This document shows positions 7,782-14,786 of a stretch of DNA of 64,000 nucleotides, in pieces (the first letter of the stretch is position 1; each line of letters begins with the position of its first letter). Position numbers and translations under genes: made by a program. Where the stretch lies: assembly GCF_900112235.1 (NCBI RefSeq), contig NZ_FOLH01000002.1, positions 1 to 64,000 of the forward strand. Direction: 5' to 3'. The notes beneath the pieces were generated by a model. It made no database searches. It was not told the origin of the DNA and was given only the letters and a program-made list of their open reading frames with translations. Source of the stretch: Marinospirillum celere. GTDB taxonomy: Bacteria > Pseudomonadota > Gammaproteobacteria > Pseudomonadales > Halomonadaceae.

Positions 7782-10390
7782 CCTTCCTGGTTCTTTATGA
7801 CTCGATAACCGAGGTCATCACGGTATTCAAGCTGATGTTTTTCATGTATTTCATTGTTATCAATAGCGCGCAAGGCGTCGGTTTCGTCCACCAGTGCCAC
7901 ACGCAAAACGCTTTCATCTTCCGGCCAGTCAGGATGGCCAAGAAAGAAGCAGTGGTGTAGTCCAAAGCGTTTAAGCCTGTCAATAGGCACAGCCTTGGGT
8001 TTATCTCCCTGGGGTACAGAAACAACTTGGCGCATTAGTATTCCAGTGCGTTGGCGCAACTCATGCTTGGTAAGTAGGGCGCGGTTCTGAGTGGGCAGTT
8101 GAACCCTCCTTCCGTCCAATAGTGTCAGGGTTGCCATTTTTCCTTCAGGGTCTCCCTCAATGTTTCGTAACATCAGCACTTCATAACTGTCCGTTTCGCT
8201 ATAACGAGTTTGTGCCTTGCTTTCTGGCAGAGTATTCCCGCCTTCCGCTAAAGCCACTCTTGCCAGCTGCTGTAATGTATTACGACCAGTACGATGACGC
8301 GTTCCTTCCTCTAATTCTTGCAACCAGCGACTCATTGCACCCTGCTCAGTGCGAGTAGCATAAGTACGTTCTATCAAACCGCGAATATCATCCGGCAGGC
8401 TAACATTTGTTATTTCTTGCCAAACCTCCAGACTACGGCAGAGCACATAAGGGCTATAAACAAAGGCGCTGGCACCAAAGTGGCTTTGTGGGGTTTCAAT
8501 AGCATCATCAAGTATTGGAGCTAACAACCAGGCTTCTGGTTTTGCAGTGGTGCAGCGGGGCGTTTCACTATGCCTCCACAACCGTCCCAGCCGCTGCAGC
8601 AACATATCTGTCGGAGCAAAGCGAGACACCATAAAGTCGGCATCAATATCCAGTGACTGCTCTAGAACCTGGGTGCCCACCAAAATTCGCCCTTGTGTTT
8701 GGCGATCTGGCCAACCTGCTTTGCCATACAGGTTCACCCATTTATCTTCGATCCTTTGACGGTCATCGACAGTAAACCGTGAATGTAGCAAGCCACTGGC
8801 TACGCCCAGTTCGCAGGCACGGGCAGCTAATGAAAGATAACGCTGCTGGGCTTCCCTGACTGTGTTTTCTATCCACAGCACTTGTTGCCCCTGCTCTGCT
8901 CGCAGCAAAGCTTGATCTACAGCAAAAGAATCATCGGAATGCAGTGAAATATTTACGTGCCTGTTCTCACCGGGTGGAACACTGACTTCTGTGACTTCCT
9001 CTTTGTTATTAGTTGGGCTGGCCGTAATTAAAGGGTAATCCATGGAGGTTGCTGGTCGATCTAACAGTTGTTGCCGACGCTCCTGGTTTAAAGTTGCACT
9101 GAGGATGATGACCGTACAATGCAGGTCACGAAGCAGCGTAATTAATGCATCGAGCAAGCTGCTGGTGTAGGCATCATAGGTGTGCACTTCATCAAGAATG
9201 ACTACCTTGCCTGCCAAGCCGAAAGCACGTACAAAACCATGTTTAACGTTCATGGCGGCCATCAATGCCTGGTCAATGGTGCCCACTGCAAAAGGTGCTA
9301 GCAGGCCACGCTTGCTTTGATTAAACCAGGCCCCGCCGGGGCGTCCTTCTTCGCCCATATCGGTGTCCAATAGCCACGCATTGCCATGTAATAATAAAGA
9401 GCGGTGAGCGCAGTCATCTGCGAGAATGCCTGCCAACTGCTTTTTTTTATTGCCTTGAAGAAACTCATTGAAGCGCTCAAAAATTTTATTGGAGGTCAAT
9501 TGAGTCGGTAAGGCAAAATAAATGCCGCGAGCCTGGCCGCTGGCCAGTACTTTGTATGCGGCGTAAAGAGCAGCTTCCGTTTTTCCCAGCCCCATCGGTG
9601 CTTCCAAAACATAAACGCCGGGAGAGGAAACTTGCTCAACTAGCAATGCCTGAGCCTCCCTTGGCGAGAAACCGAATAATTCCTTAAAACTAAGTTGTGG
9701 CTTATAGGTTGCAGCAACAAACCCAAGCTGGTTGAGCACTTCACCAGCCTTGTTACTCCAGGGTGTTTGAGGGTTGTCAAAAGGGTGGCCTGACCCTATC
9801 CAATCAGAAACAGAAGTCAGGCCAGCCAATAAGCGGGCCTGGGCTACAGATTCTATTTGCGGCCAGCTTTCTTCAAGCAGTTTCTTTAATGCCGTAAGCA
9901 GCTTTTCCCGCTCCTGATGCCATGGAAGGCCACCAAGCACTTCATCGGTTGCGCGCATTCCTGACAAATTCGGCGAAAAACCATGATGCTGGCCAAGAAT
10001 TTCCGGTACGTATTCCGGCAGCCCTAATTGCTTTGCTGTTAATTGACTTACCCCGGCATGGCCGCCCCATGTTTTTTCAATTTCAGGGTTGAAGCCTGGA
10101 AATTGTGCCAATGAACAGGCGCGCATGATTTTGTTGAAAAATGTTGGGCTGACCTTTCCGTTATCATGAGCCGCAGCAACCAAAGGACTGCCTTCTGGAA
10201 ACAGTGCTGTACGCAGGCTTGTTGGGTAACGAGCAATAAGTTCACGGGCAACATGACCGACAATTTGGCAATGAGTTAGAACGCTGTGCCCAGGTACGAT
10301 AGAATTTTCAGTGCTATAAGATTTGGCAATACAATCCTTGTAAGAAATGACTGGTATTGGCTTTATAGCTGTTTTGGATCTTAACACCAT
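7778..10390 (-). CDS. cas3: Cas3 helicase-nuclease (type I-E)
   Basis: An 870-aa fusion of an N-terminal HD nuclease and a superfamily 2 helicase. Visible motifs are the HD pair in AAAHDNGKV near residue 73, Walker A in EAPMGLGKTEAAL near residue 263, the DEVH box in VILDEVHTYD near residue 399, and SATL shortly after. Cas3 is recruited to the Cascade R-loop by Cse1 and degrades the displaced strand. The ATG at 10390 has a good AGGAAGAG site upstream. It is the first gene of the cas operon, so the 133-nt gap above it should hold the interference promoter. Confidence 0.97.
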   Translation of the reverse strand: MVLRSKTAIKPIPVISYKDCIAKSYSTENSIVPGHSVLTHCQIVGHVARELIARYPTSLRTALFPEGSPLVAAAHDNGKVSPTFFNKIMRACSLAQFPGFNPEIEKTWGGHAGVSQLTAKQLGLPEYVPEILGQHHGFSPNLSGMRATDEVLGGLPWHQEREKLLTALKKLLEESWPQIESVAQARLLAGLTSVSDWIGSGHPFDNPQTPWSNKAGEVLNQLGFVAATYKPQLSFKELFGFSPREAQALLVEQVSSPGVYVLEAPMGLGKTEAALYAAYKVLASGQARGIYFALPTQLTSNKIFERFNEFLQGNKKKQLAGILADDCAHRSLLLHGNAWLLDTDMGEEGRPGGAWFNQSKRGLLAPFAVGTIDQALMAAMNVKHGFVRAFGLAGKVVILDEVHTYDAYTSSLLDALITLLRDLHCTVIILSATLNQERRQQLLDRPATSMDYPLITASPTNNKEEVTEVSVPPGENRHVNISLHSDDSFAVDQALLRAEQGQQVLWIENTVREAQQRYLSLAARACELGVASGLLHSRFTVDDRQRIEDKWVNLYGKAGWPDRQTQGRILVGTQVLEQSLDIDADFMVSRFAPTDMLLQRLGRLWRHSETPRCTTAKPEAWLLAPILDDAIETPQSHFGASAFVYSPYVLCRSLEVWQEITNVSLPDDIRGLIERTYATRTEQGAMSRWLQELEEGTRHRTGRNTLQQLARVALAEGGNTLPESKAQTRYSETDSYEVLMLRNIEGDPEGKMATLTLLDGRRVQLPTQNRALLTKHELRQRTGILMRQVVSVPQGDKPKAVPIDRLKRFGLHHCFFLGHPDWPEDESVLRVALVDETDALRAIDNNEIHEKHQLEYRDDLGYRVIKNQEG

Positions 10391-10472
10391 GGCTCTTCCT
10401 GAATTTCTTTTCCATTACCCTGCCCTTTTTTATTGCCAGCAACAACCCTGTATATTTGTACCGTCATTTTTT

Positions 10473-10499
10473 CTGACAGTCTTTCATGATCTATGTCAG
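10473..10499. promoter_or_regulatory. Inverted repeat in the cas operon promoter region
   Basis: The 133-nt gap between cas3 and the WYL regulator contains CTGACA at 10473-10478 and TGTCAG at 10494-10499, perfect 6-bp arms separated by 15 nt. Position and symmetry suit an operator, possibly for the neighbouring WYL regulator. Arms this short can occur by chance. I see no single strong sigma-70 promoter in the gap. Confidence 0.35.
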
Positions 10500-10523
10500 T
10501 TATCAGGAATTAACTGCAACTTT

Positions 10524-11354
10524 TCACCCAAAAAGCCAAGGTTTGATGTCGTCTTTGTTGACGATGATCAGTTGCTGAGCTTCGGGTTCTCCTTCCAGGA
10601 TGCGAGGGTGAACTTGCAGGTTTTTTAGCAGGTAGTTGGCCAGGCAGGCGCGGGTTTTGATGTGTAGCTGGCCGTTGTGCATGGCGTAGTCTTCTTCCAG
10701 CACTTGTTTTTGTAGTTGTGTCAGGCGGGGGTCGGGTTCCAGAATCAGGGTAAGCTGGGTATTCCAGCCTTTGTCCTGGTCCGGGGTGATGGCAGAGGTG
10801 TCCATCAACTCGGGTTCGCCTCGAAAACGGCTGAGGACGAAATCCTTAAAGGTCTGGCTTTTTTCACACCAGGCGCGTAGGTGCCAGCGCTGACCCGTGT
10901 TAACGAAGTGGTGGGGCACAAGAATGCGGCCCTGGTTATCGGGGTGGGTCAGGGAAATGTAGTCCACGTCCAGGCGGCGGTTTTCACGAATGGCCTGAAC
11001 CAGGGGGCGCATAATTTGTGGGGTGATCTGCCGGGGTGGGTGTTGCAGGGTTTCATGAGGCAAGTGGCCGGGGCTGTCCTTGCTGGGTGGCAGGGTTTGG
11101 CGGGTGGCCCATTCCAGGTATTCGGTGACATCGCCGCTTAAGTGTTGAGGCTGAAAGCTGGTCGTGGGTTGGTAGTTTTTGCTGCTGGGGTGGTAGCTCA
11201 GGCTGTCGGGATGTTTTTGTAAATAGTCCTGTAGTTGATTACTGGCATGCTGGCGGCTGACTTGCCAGTGGTCAGCCAGCTGGCGCGGAGTCACCTTGCC
11301 TTCCCAGTAGGCTATAAGTTCCAGTTGCCAGAAGCGGTGTTCTGCAGAGTTCAT
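10524..11354 (-). CDS. WYL-domain transcriptional regulator (BrxR/CapW-like)
   Basis: A 276-aa protein. The first 70 residues form a winged helix-turn-helix (TPRQLADHWQVSRQHASNQLQDYL). Residues about 115-200 form a WYL domain, with RWHLRAWCE at the usual RWYLRAYC-like ligand-binding strand and FVLSRFRG after it. The remainder resembles the WCX C-terminal extension. This layout matches the BrxR/CapW family, which represses phage-defence operons; that link is family knowledge, not shown here. An AAGGAGG site precedes the ATG. It lies directly upstream of cas3 on the same strand, so regulation of the CRISPR-Cas operon is a reasonable inference. It could instead be left over from another defence cargo. 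Confidence 0.8.
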   Translation of the reverse strand: MNSAEHRFWQLELIAYWEGKVTPRQLADHWQVSRQHASNQLQDYLQKHPDSLSYHPSSKNYQPTTSFQPQHLSGDVTEYLEWATRQTLPPSKDSPGHLPHETLQHPPRQITPQIMRPLVQAIRENRRLDVDYISLTHPDNQGRILVPHHFVNTGQRWHLRAWCEKSQTFKDFVLSRFRGEPELMDTSAITPDQDKGWNTQLTLILEPDPRLTQLQKQVLEEDYAMHNGQLHIKTRACLANYLLKNLQVHPRILEGEPEAQQLIIVNKDDIKPWLFG

Positions 11355-11402
11355 TTTTAGCCTCCTTGCTGGTTGTTTTTTTGAATCCGTTGGTTGATTT
11401 CT

Positions 11403-11432
11403 ACTCTACAACCCTTCCCAACCTTCGGCAAG
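11403..11432 (-). repeat. Imperfect direct repeat of the tilS 3' end (copy 1)
   Basis: This 30-nt stretch matches 12291-12320, the end of tilS, at 26 of 30 positions. Read on the minus strand, both copies encode LAEGWE, then two residues, then TAG, so the coding frame and stop are preserved (LAEGWEGL here, LAEGWERF in tilS). The repeats bracket the decayed hipBA genes. Integrating elements that target the 3' end of a gene often carry a replacement 3' end and leave this pattern. No integrase is visible. Confidence 0.75.
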
Positions 11433-11463
11433 GATTGAGCTGCAAAGCTACTGATGGGCGGCT

Positions 11464-11934
11464 TTATTTGTTCAGTAGCCTGAAGTCGGGATGCAGGTTT
11501 TTCCAATGTTTGATGAGGGTTTCTTTCTGCTGCTTCTGCATGGGTAGTTCGTCCAATGCCTTGGGCCAGAGTGTTTTTGCTTTTTCCAGGGTGGACTTTA
11601 AATGTGGCTGAATCAGCCGCCAGGGAATATCCGCTTTTTTGGCCCAGGCTTCGAAGCTTTCCAGTGAGATACGATACCAGTGTTTATTCTTGGCCAGGTT
11701 GAGGGCAAGGGTTTGTTCGTTTGCCATAAAAGCTTGAGTGCAGAGAATGTCATAGGCTGGCGCTAGTCTGGGTGTGAAATGATCCTGGTAGATGAGGCTC
11801 CAGTAAGTGGGTCGGGCTTTATCTTGTATGAATTCAGGTGAGAAGAGTAAAAGATTTTTACCGTTCTTGTAGCCGGCCAGGTGGCCTACCTTGTGGCCGT
11901 GAAGTGTTAGTTCCAGAAGGCTGAGGCTAGTCAT
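11464..11934 (-). pseudogene. hipA-like toxin kinase remnant (internal deletion)
   Basis: The 156-aa product joins two ends of a HipA family protein. Residues about 1-45 match the HipA N-terminus (LELTLHGHKVGHLAGYKNGK, then LFSPEF). The sequence then jumps directly to a C-terminal HipA segment (PRLAPAYDILCTQAF, then LALNLAKNKHWYRISLESF). HipA proteins are about 400 residues or more; the missing middle contains the kinase catalytic loop and ATP-binding residues. The product cannot be an active HipA kinase. It starts at the ATG at 11934, overlapping the end of hipB as in intact hipBA operons. Confidence 0.8.
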
Positions 11935-12243
11935 CGGAGGTTTCCTCGGTATCCAGAAGCCCTTGCCAGGGGTCATCGACCAAGCTGTCGTTACTCATTT
12001 CCGAGTCATTATTATCTGGCCCTTCCAGCAATGCCCTGACTTGTATGGCTTTTTCTTTGGGAATTAGCAGGAGTTCGGCATTCAGCCCCTTGGCAAGGAG
12101 TTCCAGGGTATCCAGGCGGGGGTTGCCCTGGGTTTCCAGGCGTTGATATTGCTGCCGGGACATGCCGATACGGTTTTGCATATCGCTTTGCCGATAGCCG
12201 AGTTGCTGGCGTCGGTTTTTGATTTGGTAAGCAGGCTATTCAT
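11927..12243 (-). pseudogene. hipB-like antitoxin with frameshift near its start
   Basis: The open frame from ATG 12181 gives 84 aa with a HipB-type XRE helix-turn-helix (MSRQQYQRLETQGNPRLDTLELLAKGL) but lacks the first helix. In the same frame upstream, AYQIKNRRQQLGYRQSD is readable, but it runs into TAG with no start codon. The plausible start, ATG AAT AGC CT at 12243, is one base out of frame. Restoring one base in the fourth codon gives MNSLAYQIKNRRQQLGYRQ, a normal HipB N-terminus. A single-base deletion is therefore likely. A shorter product from the ATG at 12181 cannot be excluded. The acidic C-terminal tail (DNNDSEMSNDSLVDDP) is intact. Confidence 0.75.
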
Positions 12244-12246
12244 AGT

Positions 12247-12290
12247 CAACATATTTGTTGCTTAATTATTATAAGGCAACTTATAAGTTG
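12247..12290 (-). promoter_or_regulatory. hipBA promoter with two HipB-type operators
   Basis: Two palindromes flank a TATAAT -10 box (minus strand, 12268-12273). CAACTTATAAGTTG at 12277-12290 is perfect. CAACATATTTGTTG at 12247-12260, as read on the plus strand, has perfect 5-bp arms. Their starts are 30 bp apart. Paired CAAC...GTTG-type sites over the promoter are what an autoregulated XRE antitoxin operon would have. The operators seem better preserved than the genes. Confidence 0.7.
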
Positions 12291-12293
12291 ACT

Positions 12294-13586
12294 CTAGAAT
12301 CTCTCCCAACCTTCGGCAAGAAGCTGGTCGCCCACGGCGATGAGTTGTCCCTGGTGCCAGATGAAGGGCAGTTGCTGGCGTTGCCAGGGGGGGAGGTTGC
12401 GTTCCTGGAGCAGGCGTTTGACGTCGCGCGTGCCGCGGTTGGGCAGGCGGATTTTTTCACCACCTTGGCGAGCGGTGACTTGCAGTTCGCTGGGTGTTTC
12501 TCCGGTTTGGGTGTTACGCAGTTGTAGGTTGATTAGTCCACAGGGGGTGGTCAGTGGTGGCTGATTGTTCCAGGTGGCTTGCCAGTTTTTGGGCAGTGGC
12601 AGGAAGTGGCTGGCGGCTTCGATATAGAGGTGGTTTTGAAAACGCCGGGCCTGAATGCGCTTGCCGGTTTCGCCCCATTCCACCAGGGGCTGGGCATCTT
12701 CACGGGCGATGAGGAGTTGTTCCAGAGGTTGCCAAAGATGCATACCGGGTAGGGGCAGTTGGCGCTGGTGTAGCCAGAAGCGCAGCAGGTTGGTGCGCCG
12801 GTAGTTGGGAAGTTCCAGGATGGCTGGAACATCAAGGCAGTCACCGGAAGCGGTCTGGGTTTTGCACAGGTCCAGTTCAGCCAGGTCTTGGTGAAGCTGC
12901 TGGGCTTCGCTGGCCAGTTGGGCGCTTAAGGCCAGGTTTTTTTCTGCGGCGGGGAAGCGTTCAGTCAGTTGCGGCAGGATTTTGAGGCGCAGGTAGTTGC
13001 GATCAAAGTGATCCTGCTGGTTGCTTTCGTCTTCGATCCATTGCAGCTGGTGGTTTTGGGCAAAGGCTTCCAGGGTTTCTCTGGGGATAGTAAGAAAGGG
13101 TCGCAACAGGTGACCTTGGCCCAGTGGGCGGGTGGCCGGAATGCTGCTGAGGCCCTGGGTTCCGGCTCCGCGCAGTAGGCGCAGCAGCAGGGTTTCAGCT
13201 TGGTCTTTGCGGTGGTGGGCCTGAAGAAGAAGTTCTCCCGATTGCAGGTGTTCACTGAAGACCTGGTAGCGGGCCTGGCGGGCACGGGCTTCCAGGCTGG
13301 CGCCGGGTTGGTCTTGTGGGTTTACTTTAACGCAGGTGAGCGGAATTTCGTGCTGCTGGCAGAGGTGCTGGCAGAAGTCAGCCCAAGAGTCAGCCTGGGG
13401 TGAAAGGCCATGATGAATATGCAGGGCGCGTAGTTGGAAAGGCTGAGTCTGGCGCTGTAGTTGGCGAGCGGCTTCGAGTAGAACCCGTGAATCCAAGCCG
13501 CCACTGAGGGCCACGCAGATTTTTAAAGGCGCAGCAGGCTGGAAGGTTTCCAGAGCCTGCTGCAGCTGCTGAACCAGAGGGTTCAT
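12294..13586 (-). CDS. tilS: tRNA(Ile)-lysidine synthase
   Basis: A 430-aa enzyme that converts C34 of tRNA-Ile(CAU) to lysidine, changing both its codon reading and its charging. The PP-loop motif SGGLDS is at residues 28-33. The N-terminal ATP-pyrophosphatase domain covers about 1-220 and the substrate-binding and C-terminal TilS domains follow, ending in the EGWERF region. It lies 13 nt downstream of accA, a common gammaproteobacterial arrangement. Its 3' end is duplicated at 11403-11432, marking it as a possible integration target. Confidence 0.96.
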   Translation of the reverse strand: MNPLVQQLQQALETFQPAAPLKICVALSGGLDSRVLLEAARQLQRQTQPFQLRALHIHHGLSPQADSWADFCQHLCQQHEIPLTCVKVNPQDQPGASLEARARQARYQVFSEHLQSGELLLQAHHRKDQAETLLLRLLRGAGTQGLSSIPATRPLGQGHLLRPFLTIPRETLEAFAQNHQLQWIEDESNQQDHFDRNYLRLKILPQLTERFPAAEKNLALSAQLASEAQQLHQDLAELDLCKTQTASGDCLDVPAILELPNYRRTNLLRFWLHQRQLPLPGMHLWQPLEQLLIAREDAQPLVEWGETGKRIQARRFQNHLYIEAASHFLPLPKNWQATWNNQPPLTTPCGLINLQLRNTQTGETPSELQVTARQGGEKIRLPNRGTRDVKRLLQERNLPPWQRQQLPFIWHQGQLIAVGDQLLAEGWERF

Positions 13587-13599
13587 GCAGTAGGGCCTT

Positions 13600-14562
13600 T
13601 TACTTGAGGTCTTCCAGCGAGGAATAGCTCATCAGGCGCTGGTAACGGCGTTCGATCAGAGTGTCGGTGTCTTTTTTATCCAGCTTGTCGAGGGCTTGCA
13701 GCAGGCTGGATTTAAGGCTTTGCACCATCTGCTCGGGGTTGCGGTGGGCACCGCCCAGAGGTTCGGGAATCAGGGTGTCGACCAGGCCGAGTTCTTTCAG
13801 ACGTGAAGCGGTCAGGCCCATGGCATCAGCCGCATCTGAGGCTTTGCTGGCGCTTTTCCACAGAATGGAGGCGCAGCCCTCGGGGGAAATGACCGAGTAG
13901 GTGGAATATTGCAGCATCATCAGTTCGTCGCAGACACCGATGGCCAGAGCACCACCAGAACCACCCTCACCAATAACGGTGGCAATGATCGGGGTTTTCA
14001 GGCGCGACATGACCGCCAGGTTGAAGGCGATGGCTTCGGATTGACCGCGTTCTTCAGCATCAATTCCTGGGTAGGCACCAGGAGTGTCGATGAAGGTAAG
14101 AATCGGCATTTTGAAGCGTTCAGCCATTTCCATCAGGCGCAGGGCTTTACGGTAGCCTTCAGGGCGGGGCATGCCGAAGTTGCGCTTGACCTTTTCTTTG
14201 ACGTCGCGGCCTTTCTGGTGGCCAATGACCATGACCGGGCGACCATCAATGCGGGCCATGCCGCCAACAATGGCTGCATCATCGGCAAAGTGACGGTCAC
14301 CGTGGAGTTCATCAAAATCTTCAAACAGCAGATTCAGATAGTCCAGGGTGTAGGGGCGCATGGGGTGACGCGAAAGCTGGGAGACCTGCCAGGAGCTGAG
14401 GTTGGAGAAAATCTGTTCGGTCAGCTTGGTGCTTTTTTCCTGTAGGCGGGCAATTTCATCCGTCAGGTTAACATCAGTGTCATTGCCGACCAAGCGTAGT
14501 TCTTCAATCTTGGCTTCCAGATCGGCAACGGGCTGTTCAAAATCAAGATAGTTAAGATTCAT
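13600..14562 (-). CDS. accA: Acetyl-CoA carboxylase carboxyltransferase alpha subunit
   Basis: A 320-aa protein, the usual AccA length. With AccD it transfers the carboxyl group from carboxybiotin to acetyl-CoA, the first committed step of fatty-acid synthesis. The acyl-CoA-binding and oxyanion segments are visible ([20 protein letters not shown], then [12 protein letters not shown]). The N-terminal helical region [19 protein letters not shown] is typical. It lies upstream of tilS and is separated from dnaE by a palindromic repeat element. Confidence 0.98.
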   Translation of the reverse strand: MNLNYLDFEQPVADLEAKIEELRLVGNDTDVNLTDEIARLQEKSTKLTEQIFSNLSSWQVSQLSRHPMRPYTLDYLNLLFEDFDELHGDRHFADDAAIVGGMARIDGRPVMVIGHQKGRDVKEKVKRNFGMPRPEGYRKALRLMEMAERFKMPILTFIDTPGAYPGIDAEERGQSEAIAFNLAVMSRLKTPIIATVIGEGGSGGALAIGVCDELMMLQYSTYSVISPEGCASILWKSASKASDAADAMGLTASRLKELGLVDTLIPEPLGGAHRNPEQMVQSLKSSLLQALDKLDKKDTDTLIERRYQRLMSYSSLEDLK

Positions 14563-14643
14563 GGTGTCTACTGGTTTTGGAGTAAGGGGAGTAGGTCAAT
14601 TTTTGCTGCTACTATAGTTGAAAAGCGATTAAGACTCAAAATA

Positions 14644-14786
14644 AGAAGCCATGGATTAACTATTGCGCTTGGTGATGCTGCGTTGAAATTGACCTCAAAA
14701 TGCTCATTTACTTCGTGTAAACTCCGCTTTTTCGTTCAATTTCGCCTTGCCTGACCTGCGCTCATAACGTTAATCCAAAGGCTTCT
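14644..14786. repeat. 143-nt nested palindromic element between accA and dnaE
   Basis: The outer arms are AGAAGCC..GGATTAAC at 14644-14660 and GTTAATCC...GGCTTCT at 14769-14786, matching except for two or three central bases. Inside are further paired segments: GAAATTGA with TCAATTTC, AAAATGC with GC-TTTT, and a central TTTAC-TTCGT-GTAAA hairpin. The whole element folds as one long imperfect cruciform or hairpin. It has no coding frame of note and overlaps the dnaE stop codon by 2 nt. This is the form of a MITE or large REP-like repeat. It may also serve as the dnaE transcript end. Confidence 0.7.

Noticed and set aside
11464-11976. An intact small HipA-like protein
   Set aside because: The kinase core is missing and the two remaining parts join abruptly; with the frameshift in hipB, decay is the simpler reading.
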